A DNA stretch of 64,000 nt from Aegicerativicinus sediminis (GCF_015476115.1 NZ_CP064295.1:423501-487500); one strand, 5' to 3'; shown: positions 1-10,233, numbered from the stretch's first letter. A program made the numbers and translations. Notes: generated by a model not told the origin, from the letters alone.

Positions 1-553
1 ATGGATGATTGTGAGCCAAAATTAGACCGGTGGCAGATAGCTGCAGTGCCGTCTTCATTACTAATCTTACATCCACAAGAGTCCCTGTTAAACCGCCTTT
101 GCTTAACTGTTCAGTATTTAAAACTTTATTGGAATTATTTAAATAAATAATCCAAAATTCCTCATGTGCCAACTCACCGATTATAGGTTGCATTAGTTCA
201 AATACAGATTGGCTAGAGGTTATTTTTTTACGCTCCAGCGCATCCTCAACACGCCTTCTCCTTCCTATTTCTAGAGCGGCTATAATAGCAATAGCCTTTG
301 CCTCCCCAATACCCTTAAATTTTATTAAATCTTGCACCGAAAGTTTGCCTAGTTCATTTAAGTTGCTATTTACTGTAGAAAGAATCCGTTGGCAAAGCAT
401 CACTGCGCTCTCTTTAGAACTGCCCGAGCCTATCAGTATAGCCAAAAGTTCGGCGTCACTTAATGCTCCTTTACCACGCTTTAACAGCTTCTCTCTTGGT
501 CTGTCATCTAAAGACCATTGTGAAATAGGAAAAGGTTTTTGATCGTCAGGCAT
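1..553 (-). CDS. radC: RadC-family JAB/MPN protein, 3' end missing (partial)
   Basis: The gene reads leftward from an ATG at 553 and runs off the window edge after 184 codons, so roughly the last 45 residues of a usual ~230-residue RadC are absent. The visible part has the N-terminal RadC helix-hairpin-helix region (residues ~1-80, including the segment FKGIGEAKAIAIIAALEIG) and the start of the MPN/JAMM domain. It ends exactly at the metal-binding HNHP motif. RadC proteins carry a JAMM-type metalloprotease-like fold; despite the name, a role in DNA repair is doubtful. It is divergent from the next gene, with about 100 bp between them. The family call is secure from the HNHP and HhH segments; the function is not. 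Confidence 0.93.
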   Translation of the reverse strand, partial: MPDDQKPFPISQWSLDDRPREKLLKRGKGALSDAELLAILIGSGSSKESAVMLCQRILSTVNSNLNELGKLSVQDLIKFKGIGEAKAIAIIAALEIGRRRRVEDALERKKITSSQSVFELMQPIIGELAHEEFWIIYLNNSNKVLNTEQLSKGGLTGTLVDVRLVMKTALQLSATGLILAHNHP

Positions 554-649
554 TTCATAAATCTACAATAAATTTTTAGTTTTATTTAGCACGAAAAAGA
601 CAGTTAATTGTTCATTTATTAGCTAATTTCACATCTTTCTAGAGGAATA

Positions 650-1093
650 ATGAAGAATATTTTTGATCAAGACACTTTTAAAGAACTAACTGACAGGATA
701 AATAGTCTTTCTGAGGAAGCCATACCCTTATGGGGGCAAATGGAAGTGGCTCAAATGCTACATCACTGTCAGGCGCCGCTAAACATACTTTTGGACCGAA
801 ATAATTATAATCTAAAGGGAAATTGGATCGCTAGGACATTCTTTAAAAAAAGTATGTATAGCGATAAGCCCTGGTCTAAAAACCTGCCTACAGTTCCTGC
901 ATTTAAGGTTACCCAACCTAAAGATTTTGAAAAGGAAAAAGAACAATTGCTTATTCTATTAGAAGATTCGCACAACAAGAAGTACGCAAAAGCTATTAAA
1001 CCACATCCCGTATTTGGAGAGTTCACCAAAGAGGAATGGGGTAAAATGCAGTATAAGCATTTAGACCACCATCTAAGACAATTTGGGGTTTAA
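650..1093 (+). CDS. DUF1569 (DinB-fold) protein
   Basis: A 147-residue cytoplasmic protein without signal peptide or membrane segment. It looks like the DUF1569 family, which adopts a DinB-like four-helix fold. The visible supports are the early LWGQMEVAQMLHHC segment and the C-terminal histidine cluster HLDHHLRQFG, positions where DinB-like proteins bind a metal. No enzymatic activity is established for DUF1569. Its stop is 4 nt from the converging mpl stop, leaving no room for a separate terminator. The start is the first ATG, following a purine-rich AGAGGA stretch about 5 nt upstream. Confidence 0.8.
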   Translation: MKNIFDQDTFKELTDRINSLSEEAIPLWGQMEVAQMLHHCQAPLNILLDRNNYNLKGNWIARTFFKKSMYSDKPWSKNLPTVPAFKVTQPKDFEKEKEQLLILLEDSHNKKYAKAIKPHPVFGEFTKEEWGKMQYKHLDHHLRQFGV

Positions 1094-1097
1094 GCTT

Positions 1098-2453
1098 TTA
1101 CAAAATTAATTTTTTTACCTCCTCGAAATTTAATCCCCCATAGGTACCAGAACTCATTAGAAGCAATGCTTTATTTTTGAAATCCTCATTGAATAAAAAC
1201 TCTTGAAATTCAGTAGGGTCTGTATAAATTATTAAGTCCTCCCTTTCAAAAGCATCTGCTATTTGTTCTTTTGATATTTTCTCAAGCTTTTTAATCTCTA
1301 AAGCATGTGGGGAATAGAATACTACCGCTTTATCAGCAGAATCCAGGGCTCCTTTGTATTGTTTTAAAAATTGCGAGTTCAGGCTACTATAGGTATGTAA
1401 TTCCAAACAAGCCAGTAAGCTAAAATCCCTAAATTGATTCTTAACTGCTTGAGTAGTTGCTTTAACCTTACTTGGCGCATGGGCAAAATCTTTATAGGCT
1501 ACCGAATAGTTGCCTTTAGCCAATAACTCTAAACGTTTACTTGCTCCCTTAAAACTTGAGATGGCCTCATAAAAATCCACCTCATCCACACCCATATGTT
1601 GGCAAATCCATTTCGCTCCTTCTAAATTATTAAGATTGTGGCTACCGAAAACTTCAACGGGTATACTTCCTTCAGAGGTTTCAAGAAGGGTATTTCCATT
1701 CTCAACAACAAAAGGTGGGGTGCGATAAGGAATTTTTCTAATCTGGTTTTGCGATGTTTCAACAACCTCGACTAGAGTTGCATCTTCCTCATTATAAGTT
1801 ATACTCCCCCCTGCTTCAATGCTATCCACAAAAATTTTAAACTGCTGGACGTAATTTTCAAAGGTTGGGAATACGTTAATATGATCCCATGCAATTCCAC
1901 TAAGTAAAGCAATATGCGGATGATATAAATGGAATTTAGGCCTTCTATCTATAGGGGAACTCAAGTATTCGTCACCCTCCAAGACAATAAAATCATTATC
2001 CTCAGTTAGTTTCACCATAACATCGAAACCTTCCAGTTGAGCACCTACCATATAATCTACCTCTATACCATGATAATTCATTACATGTAAAATCATAGAT
2101 GTAATTGTGGTTTTTCCATGACTCCCCCCAATCACAACACGGGTTTTAAATTTAGATTGCTCATATAAAAATTCTGGATAGGAATATATGGGAAGCTGTA
2201 ATTCTTGCGCCTTTAATAACTCAGGGTTATCTACTTTAGCGTGCATCCCAAGAACAATTGCATCTAAATTGTTATTTATTTTTTCAGGAAACCAACCGAA
2301 TTGTTTTGGTAAAAGATCGTATTTCTCAAGCCTAGATTTAGAGGGTTCATAAACTTCATCATCACTTCCAGAAATAATATCTCCTTTAAGATGCAGCGCA
2401 ATTGCAAGATTATGCATCGCACTGCCCCCGATAGCAATAAAATGGATTCTCAT
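1098..2453 (-). CDS. mpl: UDP-N-acetylmuramate:L-Ala-gamma-D-Glu-meso-DAP ligase (Mpl)
   Basis: A 451-residue Mur-ligase-family enzyme that joins the recycled tripeptide L-Ala-gamma-D-Glu-meso-DAP to UDP-MurNAc in cytoplasmic peptidoglycan recycling. The N-terminal Rossmann-like domain starts with IHFIAIGGSAMHNLA. The ATP P-loop reads GSHGKTTITSM near residue 110, with the central Mur domain motif GDEYLSSPID and a C-terminal ligase domain. Length fits Mpl rather than MurC, and the GGSAMHNLA opening is typical of Mpl. Another recycling enzyme, anmK, and the biosynthetic murF are also in this window but far away. The next minus-strand gene, a TPR protein, ends 47 nt upstream of this start. Confidence 0.93.
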   Translation of the reverse strand: MRIHFIAIGGSAMHNLAIALHLKGDIISGSDDEVYEPSKSRLEKYDLLPKQFGWFPEKINNNLDAIVLGMHAKVDNPELLKAQELQLPIYSYPEFLYEQSKFKTRVVIGGSHGKTTITSMILHVMNYHGIEVDYMVGAQLEGFDVMVKLTEDNDFIVLEGDEYLSSPIDRRPKFHLYHPHIALLSGIAWDHINVFPTFENYVQQFKIFVDSIEAGGSITYNEEDATLVEVVETSQNQIRKIPYRTPPFVVENGNTLLETSEGSIPVEVFGSHNLNNLEGAKWICQHMGVDEVDFYEAISSFKGASKRLELLAKGNYSVAYKDFAHAPSKVKATTQAVKNQFRDFSLLACLELHTYSSLNSQFLKQYKGALDSADKAVVFYSPHALEIKKLEKISKEQIADAFEREDLIIYTDPTEFQEFLFNEDFKNKALLLMSSGTYGGLNFEEVKKLIL

Positions 2454-2499
2454 ATTAAAAAGTTAACCGCACCAAAGATAACAAATGGAGGGACTATGC

Positions 2500-3447
2500 T
2501 TAAAGCTTTTGAATTAAAGCTTTTTCCTTTTGAAAGGACTGCTCTTCAGGATGTATTTGTATGGCAACAGAGATATGCCCCATCGCATCAGTTTTCTGTC
2601 CCATGCCCCTATACACCTGTGCTAACAGATAATGAGCCCACCCAATTGAATACTGGTTTTTGTCTGAAAAATTATCGATATAGGTTTTTAAAGAATCTAA
2701 ACCAACAAGAAGGGATATCTTATTTTTGGCACTGATTTCTCCTGCTTTAAATAAATAGTCATTCGTTTGAAATTTTTTTGCAGCATCTAGATAGACATTT
2801 ATTGCATCTCCATACCTTTTTTCATGGTCATAAAATTCGGCCAACTTTTCAAAACAGGTTTTAGAACCTCCTATTTTTTTTGCTTTTTTGTAAAAAGTTT
2901 CTGCTAGCTTTTCATTACCATCTTTCTCATAAATAAAACCTTTGGCCAGATATCCGTCAACTTTTGAAATTTCTTCTAGTTCATTAGCATACCTTACAGC
3001 AGTATCCATGCTACCACCAAATATTCCTGGTAACTCCATGTAAAATTCAACCAAAGCCCAACGCACATCAATGTGATTGGGATCTAATTCTGCAGCGGTA
3101 CGGAATTCCGTTTTAATATCATCAATTAAACCAATTGCCTTCAATTTATTTTCCAAAGCCATCATTCCAAGAACACCCCCATATTTGTAGTGGTAGTTTG
3201 CATTTTTCGGATTTTTCTCAGACAATAACTTATACTGTTTTTTGGCGTCTTCCCATTGTTTAAGTTTTCCGTATGCATCTCCTAAAAGCTCAATCGCTTC
3301 AGAATTTTTAGGATACGTTTTTATGTAATCCTCTAAAATTGAAATTGACTTATCAAAATTCTTCACCTCATACTCTTTACGGGCCTGTTGAACCGGAGAT
3401 TGAGCGATTAAATAAAATGGAAATAATAAAATAATTAGAGCTTTCAC
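2500..3447 (-). CDS. exported TPR-repeat protein
   Basis: A 315-residue protein with a short hydrophobic N-terminus (ALIILLFPFYLIAQ) resembling a type I signal peptide, then tandem tetratricopeptide repeats over most of the length (for example NSEAIELLGDAYGKLKQWED and the VNVYLDAAKKF-like segments). No catalytic domain is visible, so a periplasmic scaffold role is inference. I chose the GTG at 3447, which gives a compact signal peptide beginning M-K-A-L. A TTG at 3468 would add seven residues, and no in-frame ATG lies upstream. It is divergent from the macroglobulin gene, with about 120 bp between them that could hold both promoters. Confidence 0.75.
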   Translation of the reverse strand: MKALIILLFPFYLIAQSPVQQARKEYEVKNFDKSISILEDYIKTYPKNSEAIELLGDAYGKLKQWEDAKKQYKLLSEKNPKNANYHYKYGGVLGMMALENKLKAIGLIDDIKTEFRTAAELDPNHIDVRWALVEFYMELPGIFGGSMDTAVRYANELEEISKVDGYLAKGFIYEKDGNEKLAETFYKKAKKIGGSKTCFEKLAEFYDHEKRYGDAINVYLDAAKKFQTNDYLFKAGEISAKNKISLLVGLDSLKTYIDNFSDKNQYSIGWAHYLLAQVYRGMGQKTDAMGHISVAIQIHPEEQSFQKEKALIQKL

Positions 3448-3571
3448 GAGCAAATTTTCATTTGGCAAAAATAAACAAAGAGTTGGTATTGTTTTTGTTC
3501 TGTTGTTTTGAGTTAAATGGTTATAAGTATTTTGGTTAATTTCATATTCACTGTCTCAAACATTTCAAAAC

Positions 3572-6500
3572 ATGCTTAAGTACTTTTTTATTGTATTCCT
3601 GTTCATTTCCTTCAATTTCTATGCCCAAGATTTTAATTATCAAAATGAGTGGGATAAAGTGTATGAAAATGAATTAAAATCTCTCCCCAAGTCTGCATTA
3701 GAGATTGTGAATAACATTTATGCCAAAGCAAAAAAGGACGGAAATAAGATACAACTCAGCAAAACACTCATATACCAGTCAAAATTTACTTTAACCTTAG
3801 AGGAGAATGCACAATTATCTATAATAGATCGATTTAGAAAAGAAATAAGTACCACGAAAAGTCCAGAAAAAAACCTTTTGGAAAGCATGCTGGCGGAAAT
3901 TTTTTGGCAATACTACCAAACTAACCGTTGGAAAATATTAGAAAGGACTAAAACTGAAGAAAAGGTAGATGCTGTTGATTTTCGAACTTGGGATGCCCAA
4001 ACAATTTTTCAAGAAATCCATAAGCATTATATAGCATCCCTTAAAAATAAAGAATTATTGCAGCGGACTGGCCTAACCCAATACAATCAGCTTCTCGACT
4101 TCAAATTACATTCAAAAAAATACAGGCCTACACTTTATGATTTTTTGGCCCACCGAGCCCTAGATTACTACAAGGATGAAGAATACACCGTAACGCGCCC
4201 TAATTATGCCTTTAAATTAAACAGCCCCGAATTTTTGGGTGATAACAGTTCCTTTTTGGAATATAAGATAACATCCTTAGATACGCTTTCCGAACATTTG
4301 AATGCCTTAAGAATATTCAAGGATGTTAGCAAGTTTCATTTGAATAATCCAGATGTTGCCCCATTAATAGATATTACCCTAAAACGACTAAAATTTGTTT
4401 ACCAAAACACAAATTTGGAGAATAAGGACAGCTTATATGAAAAAAGCCTAAAAAATTTAAAAGAGACCTTTGTCGAATATGAATCTTCAACTGAAATAGA
4501 TTATGCCTTGGCACAATTATACGTGCAACAGGCCAATCGGTTTGAAAGTGAAATGGACGATAATTTTAGATTAAAAAAAACTGAAGCAGTGGCCATTTGC
4601 AAAGAAGCTATTGCGCAATTCCCTAAATCATTTGGAGCCATTCAATGCACGGCATTAATGCTGCAAATTACTAAACCAGAACTTGAGCTTCAACTAGAAA
4701 AATTTCTTCCAACTTCAACCCCTTCAAGGATTTTAGTAAACTTTAAAGGTATAGATTCCCTCCATTTCAAGGTTTTTAAGATAAGACCAAAGGAGCTTGA
4801 AGACTTTAAAAAAATTTACAAGGATTCCATAAGAATTGCATTTATCAACTCATTAGAGGAAATTAAAAACTGGTTTTCCTCCATTCCGGATCCTAATGAT
4901 TACAACCGTCATAGTACCGAAATTAAACTACCCGCGCTTAAACAAGGCTTGTATTTGGTAGTTGCGACTCTAAAGAATGAAATTAATAAAGATGAAACTT
5001 TTGCTTTCCAAAACTTTCAGGTAACAGATTTTGCACTAATATCAGATAACCATGGAGCGGAAAACAGTTTCCAGCTGGTTGACAGAGTTACGGGCAAACC
5101 GATTGTAGGTGCTGCAGTTACAATAAATAACACACAAACAGACAAATACAACAGGCCCATTAATAAATCAACTGTTACCGATGAAAAAGGTTACTTCTCA
5201 TTCATGACCTACGATTATCATCGGAATGTTTCAATTTCTATACGAAAAAATAGTTCGGAAGGCAGATTTGGAGATTATTATTTCTATGAAAGATCCTCCA
5301 ATAACCGCACAAGTGATGACGAAATCGTACAGATAAAACCATTTATTTTTACGGATAGAAGTATCTATCGACCTGGACAAACTGTATATTTTAAAGCAAT
5401 TGTACTTCAAACAAAAGGGGAAGAAACTAAACCATTCACTAACGAATTTGTAGAAATAATGCTCGAGGACCCCAACGGTCAAGAAATAAAAACAATGGAG
5501 TTGAAATTAAATGATTATGGATCGGTTGCTGGCCAATTTATATTGCCAAGTTCAGGTTTAAATGGAGAATACACAATTAGTGTAGATGAAAGCTATGAAC
5601 ACGATAGCAAATTTTATGATGAAGCGGATTTCGATTTCGAATTTACCGCTTATCATACCATCTCAGTTGAGGAATATAAACGCCCAAAATTTGAAGTTGA
5701 ATTTAAACCGATTACTGAAACGTTTAGGTTAGGTGACAGTATTCAGGTTTCAGGAAATGCCTTAGCTTTTGCAGGAAGCAATATTGGCAATGCAAAAGTG
5801 GCTTACAGAGTTGTAAGAACGTCTCAGCTACCAATTTGGCGACGATGGAATAGCAAACCAAGGTTTACAAGTGAGGAAATGGAGATTGCCAATGGTGAAA
5901 CAACAACCGAAAGAGATGGCAGTTTTAAAATCGTTTTCAAAGCCATACCCGATGAGAACATACCAGAAAGGGATCAACCCACCTTTAGTTATAAAATTTA
6001 CGCGGATGTAACAGATATCAATGGGGAAACACGTTCTTCCGAAACGGCCGTTAAAGTCGGTTATCACGCACTTAGCTTATCTGCTGAAATACTTGAGGTT
6101 ATCGATAGGCAGCAAAAAAGATTTGAGATTGGAATTTCTGCCAAAAATTTAAATGGCCAACCAATTGAAACATCTGGAACCATAAAAATTTACAAACTTC
6201 AAAGCCCAAAGAATCCCTTTAGGACAAGACCGTGGGCCGCACCAGAAATTCCAGGATTTACCGAAAAGGAATTTAGAGAACTTTTTCCTTACGATGCTTT
6301 CAAGGATGAAGAATCCGACAATTCAAAATGGCCAAAGGGCGCTCTTATAAAAGAATTGAATTTCAACACCGCTAATTCTTCCAAAATAACAATTGAAGGT
6401 ATAAAACAATGGATTATTGGAGGATACTTGTTGGAATTAGAGACTACTGATAATTTTGGCCAAAAAGTTAAAAATGAACAAAGATTCAAACTAATTGACA

Positions 6501-9500
6501 ACAAATCACATGAAGTTGCTGATTCAGAATTAATTTCTGTAAATCTGGACAAGACCATGTATAAGATAGGTGATGAGGTATTAGTAACCGTAAGCTCTGC
6601 ATCAGAAGAAATCCACATAACTTTTCATGTTGAAAAAGAAAACAAAATTGTCCAAACTAGAATTATAGCACTTAATAATGAATCAAAAACGTTTAAAGTT
6701 CCAATTTCAAAAACAGATTATGAGGGGTTCGCGATTCAGTACCATTTTGTTAGCCATAATGGTTTTGCTAATGGGGTAAAGATTGTAAATGTTATAAATG
6801 TTGAATCAAAATTTGACATTGAAACCCTAACCTTTAGGGATAAAATTCAACCAGGTTCAAAAGAAACTTGGGGTTTTAAAATTTCAGGTGAAAAAAATGA
6901 AAAAATTGCTGCAGAAGTATTGGCCTCTATGTACGATGCTTCCTTAGATGATTTTAGAATGCACCAATGGCAATTTAATCCCATAACCACATCATCGTAT
7001 TATTCTTGGGCAAGAAGTAATGCCAATAACAGCTTTGAAATAGACAATTTTATAATTGTAAATCGACCTTATGGCAATAACCAAATTCAACAGAAACATT
7101 ACGACGAATTAAATTGGTTCGGGTTTAATATTAATAACAATAAATGGGTTAATAACCGCTATTTAAATGAACTAAAAAATCAACCAAAAAATGATCGTAC
7201 CAGTTATGACAAAATTATTTATGGAGTAATTAAGGATGAATCTGGTCTTCCTTTGCCAGGTGCTAATATTCTTGTAAAAGGAACCACCTATGGCACACAG
7301 ACAGATTTTGATGGACAGTTCTCAATAAAAGTTAAAAATGGGGAACAACTAGTTATAACCTATATAGGATATGTCTCTGAAGAATATTCAGTTGGGACCC
7401 AAAAAGAATTGGAAATCTTTTTAGAGGAAGATTCCAGTGCTTTAGAGGAAGTGGTAGTTATGGGTTACGGAATACAAACGAGAACCGCCGCGGCTAATAT
7501 GGTGCTCAATGAAAGTGTTGAAGCAGACGAAGAGGTTGCAAAGGTGTTAAATGGTAATGTAGCGGGCGTTGAAATTGCTGCGGACTCTATGGTACCGGGC
7601 AGTGCCCCAAATGTTATGATAAGAGGTGCAGTATCATTGGCCAATTCGGAAAATGTCCTTTATGTGGTAGATGGAGTTATTGTGCCTAGTTTCGATATTT
7701 CAGGGCTAGATGTTTCCTCATTAAATGTTTTGAAGGGAAATGCTGCAACATCAATTTATGGTGCGGCCGCCGCTAACGGTGCTATAATTATTACCACCAA
7801 ATCCGGTCAAGCTAAAATTGATGCGGACATGGCCAAAATTAGAGTGCGTGAAAATTTTAATGAAACTGCATTTTTCTATCCACAATTAAAAACGGACAAA
7901 GAAGGTACAGTTTCATTTGAATTTACCATGCCTGAAGCGCTTACAAGATGGAAACTTCAACTATTGGCCCATACGGAAGATTTAAAAACAGCAACCAAAA
8001 CTCTCTCTACGATAACTCAAAAAGATTTAATGGTACTACCTAATGTCCCAAGGTTTTTACGCGAAGGAGACAGTTTAGTTTTAGCTACGAAAATTTCCAA
8101 TTTGTCAAACAATTCTTTGCAGGGAACTGCACAACTTACCCTTGAAGATGGATTAACAGGTAAAACCATTGATAATTTATTGGGTAATCTTACAAAGAAT
8201 CAAACCTTTGTTATCGATGCAAAAGGAAACACAAGTATTCAATGGAAATTGAGCATCCCAGAAAATCTCCAAGCAATTACCTATAGAATATCGGCAAAAG
8301 CTGGTGATTTTACAGATGGCGAACAAAATTTTTTGCCCGTCTTAACCAATAGAACCCTGGTTACCGAAACATTACCGATGTGGGTTAAGGGAAATGAAAC
8401 CAAAACATTTGAGTTAGAAAAACTGAAAAACAACACTTCCACAACACTAACTAATTATAGTTTAACCTTGGAGGTTACTTCAAATCCTGTTTGGTACGCG
8501 GTTCAATCCTTACCGTATTTAATGGAATATCCATTTGAATGTTCTGAGCAGATTTTTTCAAGGTTTTATGCAAATAGTTTAGGTCAATCTATTGCCAATT
8601 CAAACCCAAAAATTAAGGAGGTTTTCGATCAATGGGGCAATTCTGAAGCTTTGGTATCTAACCTTGAGAAAAATCCTGAACTTAAATCTATTGTTATTCA
8701 AGAAACTCCTTGGCTTCGCGAAGCACAATCTGAAAGCGAACAAAAGAAACGCATTGCATTGCTTTTCGATTTGAATAAAATGGGTAATGAATTAAATGCG
8801 ACGATCGACAAACTAGGTCAGATGCAACTGTCCAATGGGAGTTTCCCTTGGTTCAAAGGCTCGCAATATCCTAACCGTTATATAACACAGCATGTGGCAA
8901 CAGGTTTCGGACATCTCAAACAACTGCAAGTGGAATTACCAGATAAGGCCATAACGATTACAGAAAAGGCCATTTCCTCTTTAGATAAAGACATCACCAC
9001 CGATTATAATCGTTTGAAAGAACAAGCCCGGGAAATTAAGGGACGAGCAAAAACCAAAGCACAAGGTCTAAAAGCGGAAAAAGAATTTTGGGAAGCGAAC
9101 CATACAAATGTTCTGCAAATTCAATATCTATACATGCGAAGCTTTTTCAAAGAAAAAGATTTAGCAGAATCCTCAAAAACTGCTATGGATTATTATACTA
9201 AACAATCCGCAAAGTATTGGCAGACTTACAACTTGTACACCAAAGGCCTAATTGCGCTCATTCAAAACAGAATTGGAGATAAAGCGATTGCTAAAGAAAT
9301 TTATAAATCGCTGGGCGAAAACAGTATTACTTCGGATGAGTTAGGTATGTATTGGAAGGAAAATAAATCTGGTTGGTTGTGGCACGAAGCCCCTGTTGAA
9401 ACCCAAGCTTTAATGATTGAAGTGTTTTCTGAAATTGGCGATGACCCCAAAGTGGTAGATGAATTAAGAGTTTGGTTATTGAAAAACAAGCAAACGAATC

Positions 9501-10231
9501 ATTGGAACACTACAAAAGCTACCACAGAAGCCATATATTCACTTTTGTTAAAAGGTTCAGATTGGACTTCGAATACAGAGTTAGCTGAAGTTAGTTTTGG
9601 CAGCAAAAAGATAAATCCGTTCGATAATGAAAATACAAAAATCGAAGCTGGTACTGGTTATTATAAATTAATCTATAGAGGAACCGAAATTAGACCCGAA
9701 ATGGCAGATGTATCCTTATCGAAAACCACTGAAGGCATTGCCTGGGGGGCTTTATATTGGCAGTATTTTGAAAACCTCGACAAAATAACATCGGCAGAAA
9801 CACCGCTGAGTTTAAAGAAAAATCTCTTTAAAAAGATTAACACAGACCGAGGCGAAAGTCTTGTTGAAATAGATTCTACAAATAATTTAGAAGTGGGCGA
9901 TCTCATCCGAGTAAGGATTGGGTTAAGATCTGATAGAGATATGGAATTTCTACATATGAAAGATTTGCGGGCCTCTGGCTTAGAGCCTGTAGATGTGCTA
10001 TCCGAATATAAATGGCAAGATGGCTTGGGCTATTACCAAACCACCAAGGATGCATCAACGAATTTCTTTTATGATCGTCTCCCAAAAGGAGTGTATGTGT
10101 TTGAATATGATCTAAGGGTAGCACATGCAGGTAATTTTTCCAATGGAATAACTACCATAGAATGTATGTACGCCCCAGAGTTTAAAAGTCACAGTGAAGG
10201 CGTGAGAATATCTGTTAAAGAAACAGAATAA
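3572..10231 (+). CDS. alpha-2-macroglobulin family protein with internal SusC-like regulatory/plug module
   Basis: A 2219-residue exported protein. Macroglobulins trap proteases using a bait region and a reactive thioester. In order: signal peptide (residues 1-18, no lipobox Cys); a poorly recognised helical N-terminal region; an MG2-type domain (~590-715, TDRSIYRPGQTVYFKA); the bait-region/MG6 segment (~985-1130, with DKTMYKIGDEVLVTV and ASMYDASLDDF); an inserted carboxypeptidase-regulatory plus TonB-plug module (~1215-1412); the A2M domain (~1420-1510, FNETAFFYPQL and TRWKLQLLAHTED); a thioester domain with CSEQ at 1657-1660; and C-terminal macroglobulin domains. The thioester Cys and Gln are present, so a covalent-trap mechanism is plausible. 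Odd points are the missing lipobox and the insertion. The stop is 2 nt from the convergent SDR stop. Confidence 0.92.
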   Translation: MLKYFFIVFLFISFNFYAQDFNYQNEWDKVYENELKSLPKSALEIVNNIYAKAKKDGNKIQLSKTLIYQSKFTLTLEENAQLSIIDRFRKEISTTKSPEKNLLESMLAEIFWQYYQTNRWKILERTKTEEKVDAVDFRTWDAQTIFQEIHKHYIASLKNKELLQRTGLTQYNQLLDFKLHSKKYRPTLYDFLAHRALDYYKDEEYTVTRPNYAFKLNSPEFLGDNSSFLEYKITSLDTLSEHLNALRIFKDVSKFHLNNPDVAPLIDITLKRLKFVYQNTNLENKDSLYEKSLKNLKETFVEYESSTEIDYALAQLYVQQANRFESEMDDNFRLKKTEAVAICKEAIAQFPKSFGAIQCTALMLQITKPELELQLEKFLPTSTPSRILVNFKGIDSLHFKVFKIRPKELEDFKKIYKDSIRIAFINSLEEIKNWFSSIPDPNDYNRHSTEIKLPALKQGLYLVVATLKNEINKDETFAFQNFQVTDFALISDNHGAENSFQLVDRVTGKPIVGAAVTINNTQTDKYNRPINKSTVTDEKGYFSFMTYDYHRNVSISIRKNSSEGRFGDYYFYERSSNNRTSDDEIVQIKPFIFTDRSIYRPGQTVYFKAIVLQTKGEETKPFTNEFVEIMLEDPNGQEIKTMELKLNDYGSVAGQFILPSSGLNGEYTISVDESYEHDSKFYDEADFDFEFTAYHTISVEEYKRPKFEVEFKPITETFRLGDSIQVSGNALAFAGSNIGNAKVAYRVVRTSQLPIWRRWNSKPRFTSEEMEIANGETTTERDGSFKIVFKAIPDENIPERDQPTFSYKIYADVTDINGETRSSETAVKVGYHALSLSAEILEVIDRQQKRFEIGISAKNLNGQPIETSGTIKIYKLQSPKNPFRTRPWAAPEIPGFTEKEFRELFPYDAFKDEESDNSKWPKGALIKELNFNTANSSKITIEGIKQWIIGGYLLELETTDNFGQKVKNEQRFKLIDNKSHEVADSELISVNLDKTMYKIGDEVLVTVSSASEEIHITFHVEKENKIVQTRIIALNNESKTFKVPISKTDYEGFAIQYHFVSHNGFANGVKIVNVINVESKFDIETLTFRDKIQPGSKETWGFKISGEKNEKIAAEVLASMYDASLDDFRMHQWQFNPITTSSYYSWARSNANNSFEIDNFIIVNRPYGNNQIQQKHYDELNWFGFNINNNKWVNNRYLNELKNQPKNDRTSYDKIIYGVIKDESGLPLPGANILVKGTTYGTQTDFDGQFSIKVKNGEQLVITYIGYVSEEYSVGTQKELEIFLEEDSSALEEVVVMGYGIQTRTAAANMVLNESVEADEEVAKVLNGNVAGVEIAADSMVPGSAPNVMIRGAVSLANSENVLYVVDGVIVPSFDISGLDVSSLNVLKGNAATSIYGAAAANGAIIITTKSGQAKIDADMAKIRVRENFNETAFFYPQLKTDKEGTVSFEFTMPEALTRWKLQLLAHTEDLKTATKTLSTITQKDLMVLPNVPRFLREGDSLVLATKISNLSNNSLQGTAQLTLEDGLTGKTIDNLLGNLTKNQTFVIDAKGNTSIQWKLSIPENLQAITYRISAKAGDFTDGEQNFLPVLTNRTLVTETLPMWVKGNETKTFELEKLKNNTSTTLTNYSLTLEVTSNPVWYAVQSLPYLMEYPFECSEQIFSRFYANSLGQSIANSNPKIKEVFDQWGNSEALVSNLEKNPELKSIVIQETPWLREAQSESEQKKRIALLFDLNKMGNELNATIDKLGQMQLSNGSFPWFKGSQYPNRYITQHVATGFGHLKQLQVELPDKAITITEKAISSLDKDITTDYNRLKEQAREIKGRAKTKAQGLKAEKEFWEANHTNVLQIQYLYMRSFFKEKDLAESSKTAMDYYTKQSAKYWQTYNLYTKGLIALIQNRIGDKAIAKEIYKSLGENSITSDELGMYWKENKSGWLWHEAPVETQALMIEVFSEIGDDPKVVDELRVWLLKNKQTNHWNTTKATTEAIYSLLLKGSDWTSNTELAEVSFGSKKINPFDNENTKIEAGTGYYKLIYRGTEIRPEMADVSLSKTTEGIAWGALYWQYFENLDKITSAETPLSLKKNLFKKINTDRGESLVEIDSTNNLEVGDLIRVRIGLRSDRDMEFLHMKDLRASGLEPVDVLSEYKWQDGLGYYQTTKDASTNFFYDRLPKGVYVFEYDLRVAHAGNFSNGITTIECMYAPEFKSHSEGVRISVKETE
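7214..7807 (+). other. SusC-type CarboxypepD-regulatory + plug module inside the macroglobulin
   Basis: Residues ~1215-1412 of the macroglobulin. The first ~75 residues are a carboxypeptidase-D regulatory-like beta sandwich with the usual TDFDGQFSIKV and ITYIGYVSEE signatures. Then comes a TonB-box-like EEVVVMGYGIQTR and a plug with GNVAGVEIA, VMIRGAVSL, VLYVVDGVIVP and SIYGAAAANGAIIITTKSG. These are the hallmarks of the SusC/RagA N-terminus, but no transmembrane beta-barrel follows. The reading frame is continuous with the macroglobulin on both sides. Confidence 0.9.
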
Positions 10232-10233
10232 AC

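Noticed and set aside
7214..7807. Assembly error joining a SusC gene into the macroglobulin
   Set aside because: The frame is continuous on both sides, the module is complete at both ends, and no barrel fragment remains. A read-level check would settle it.
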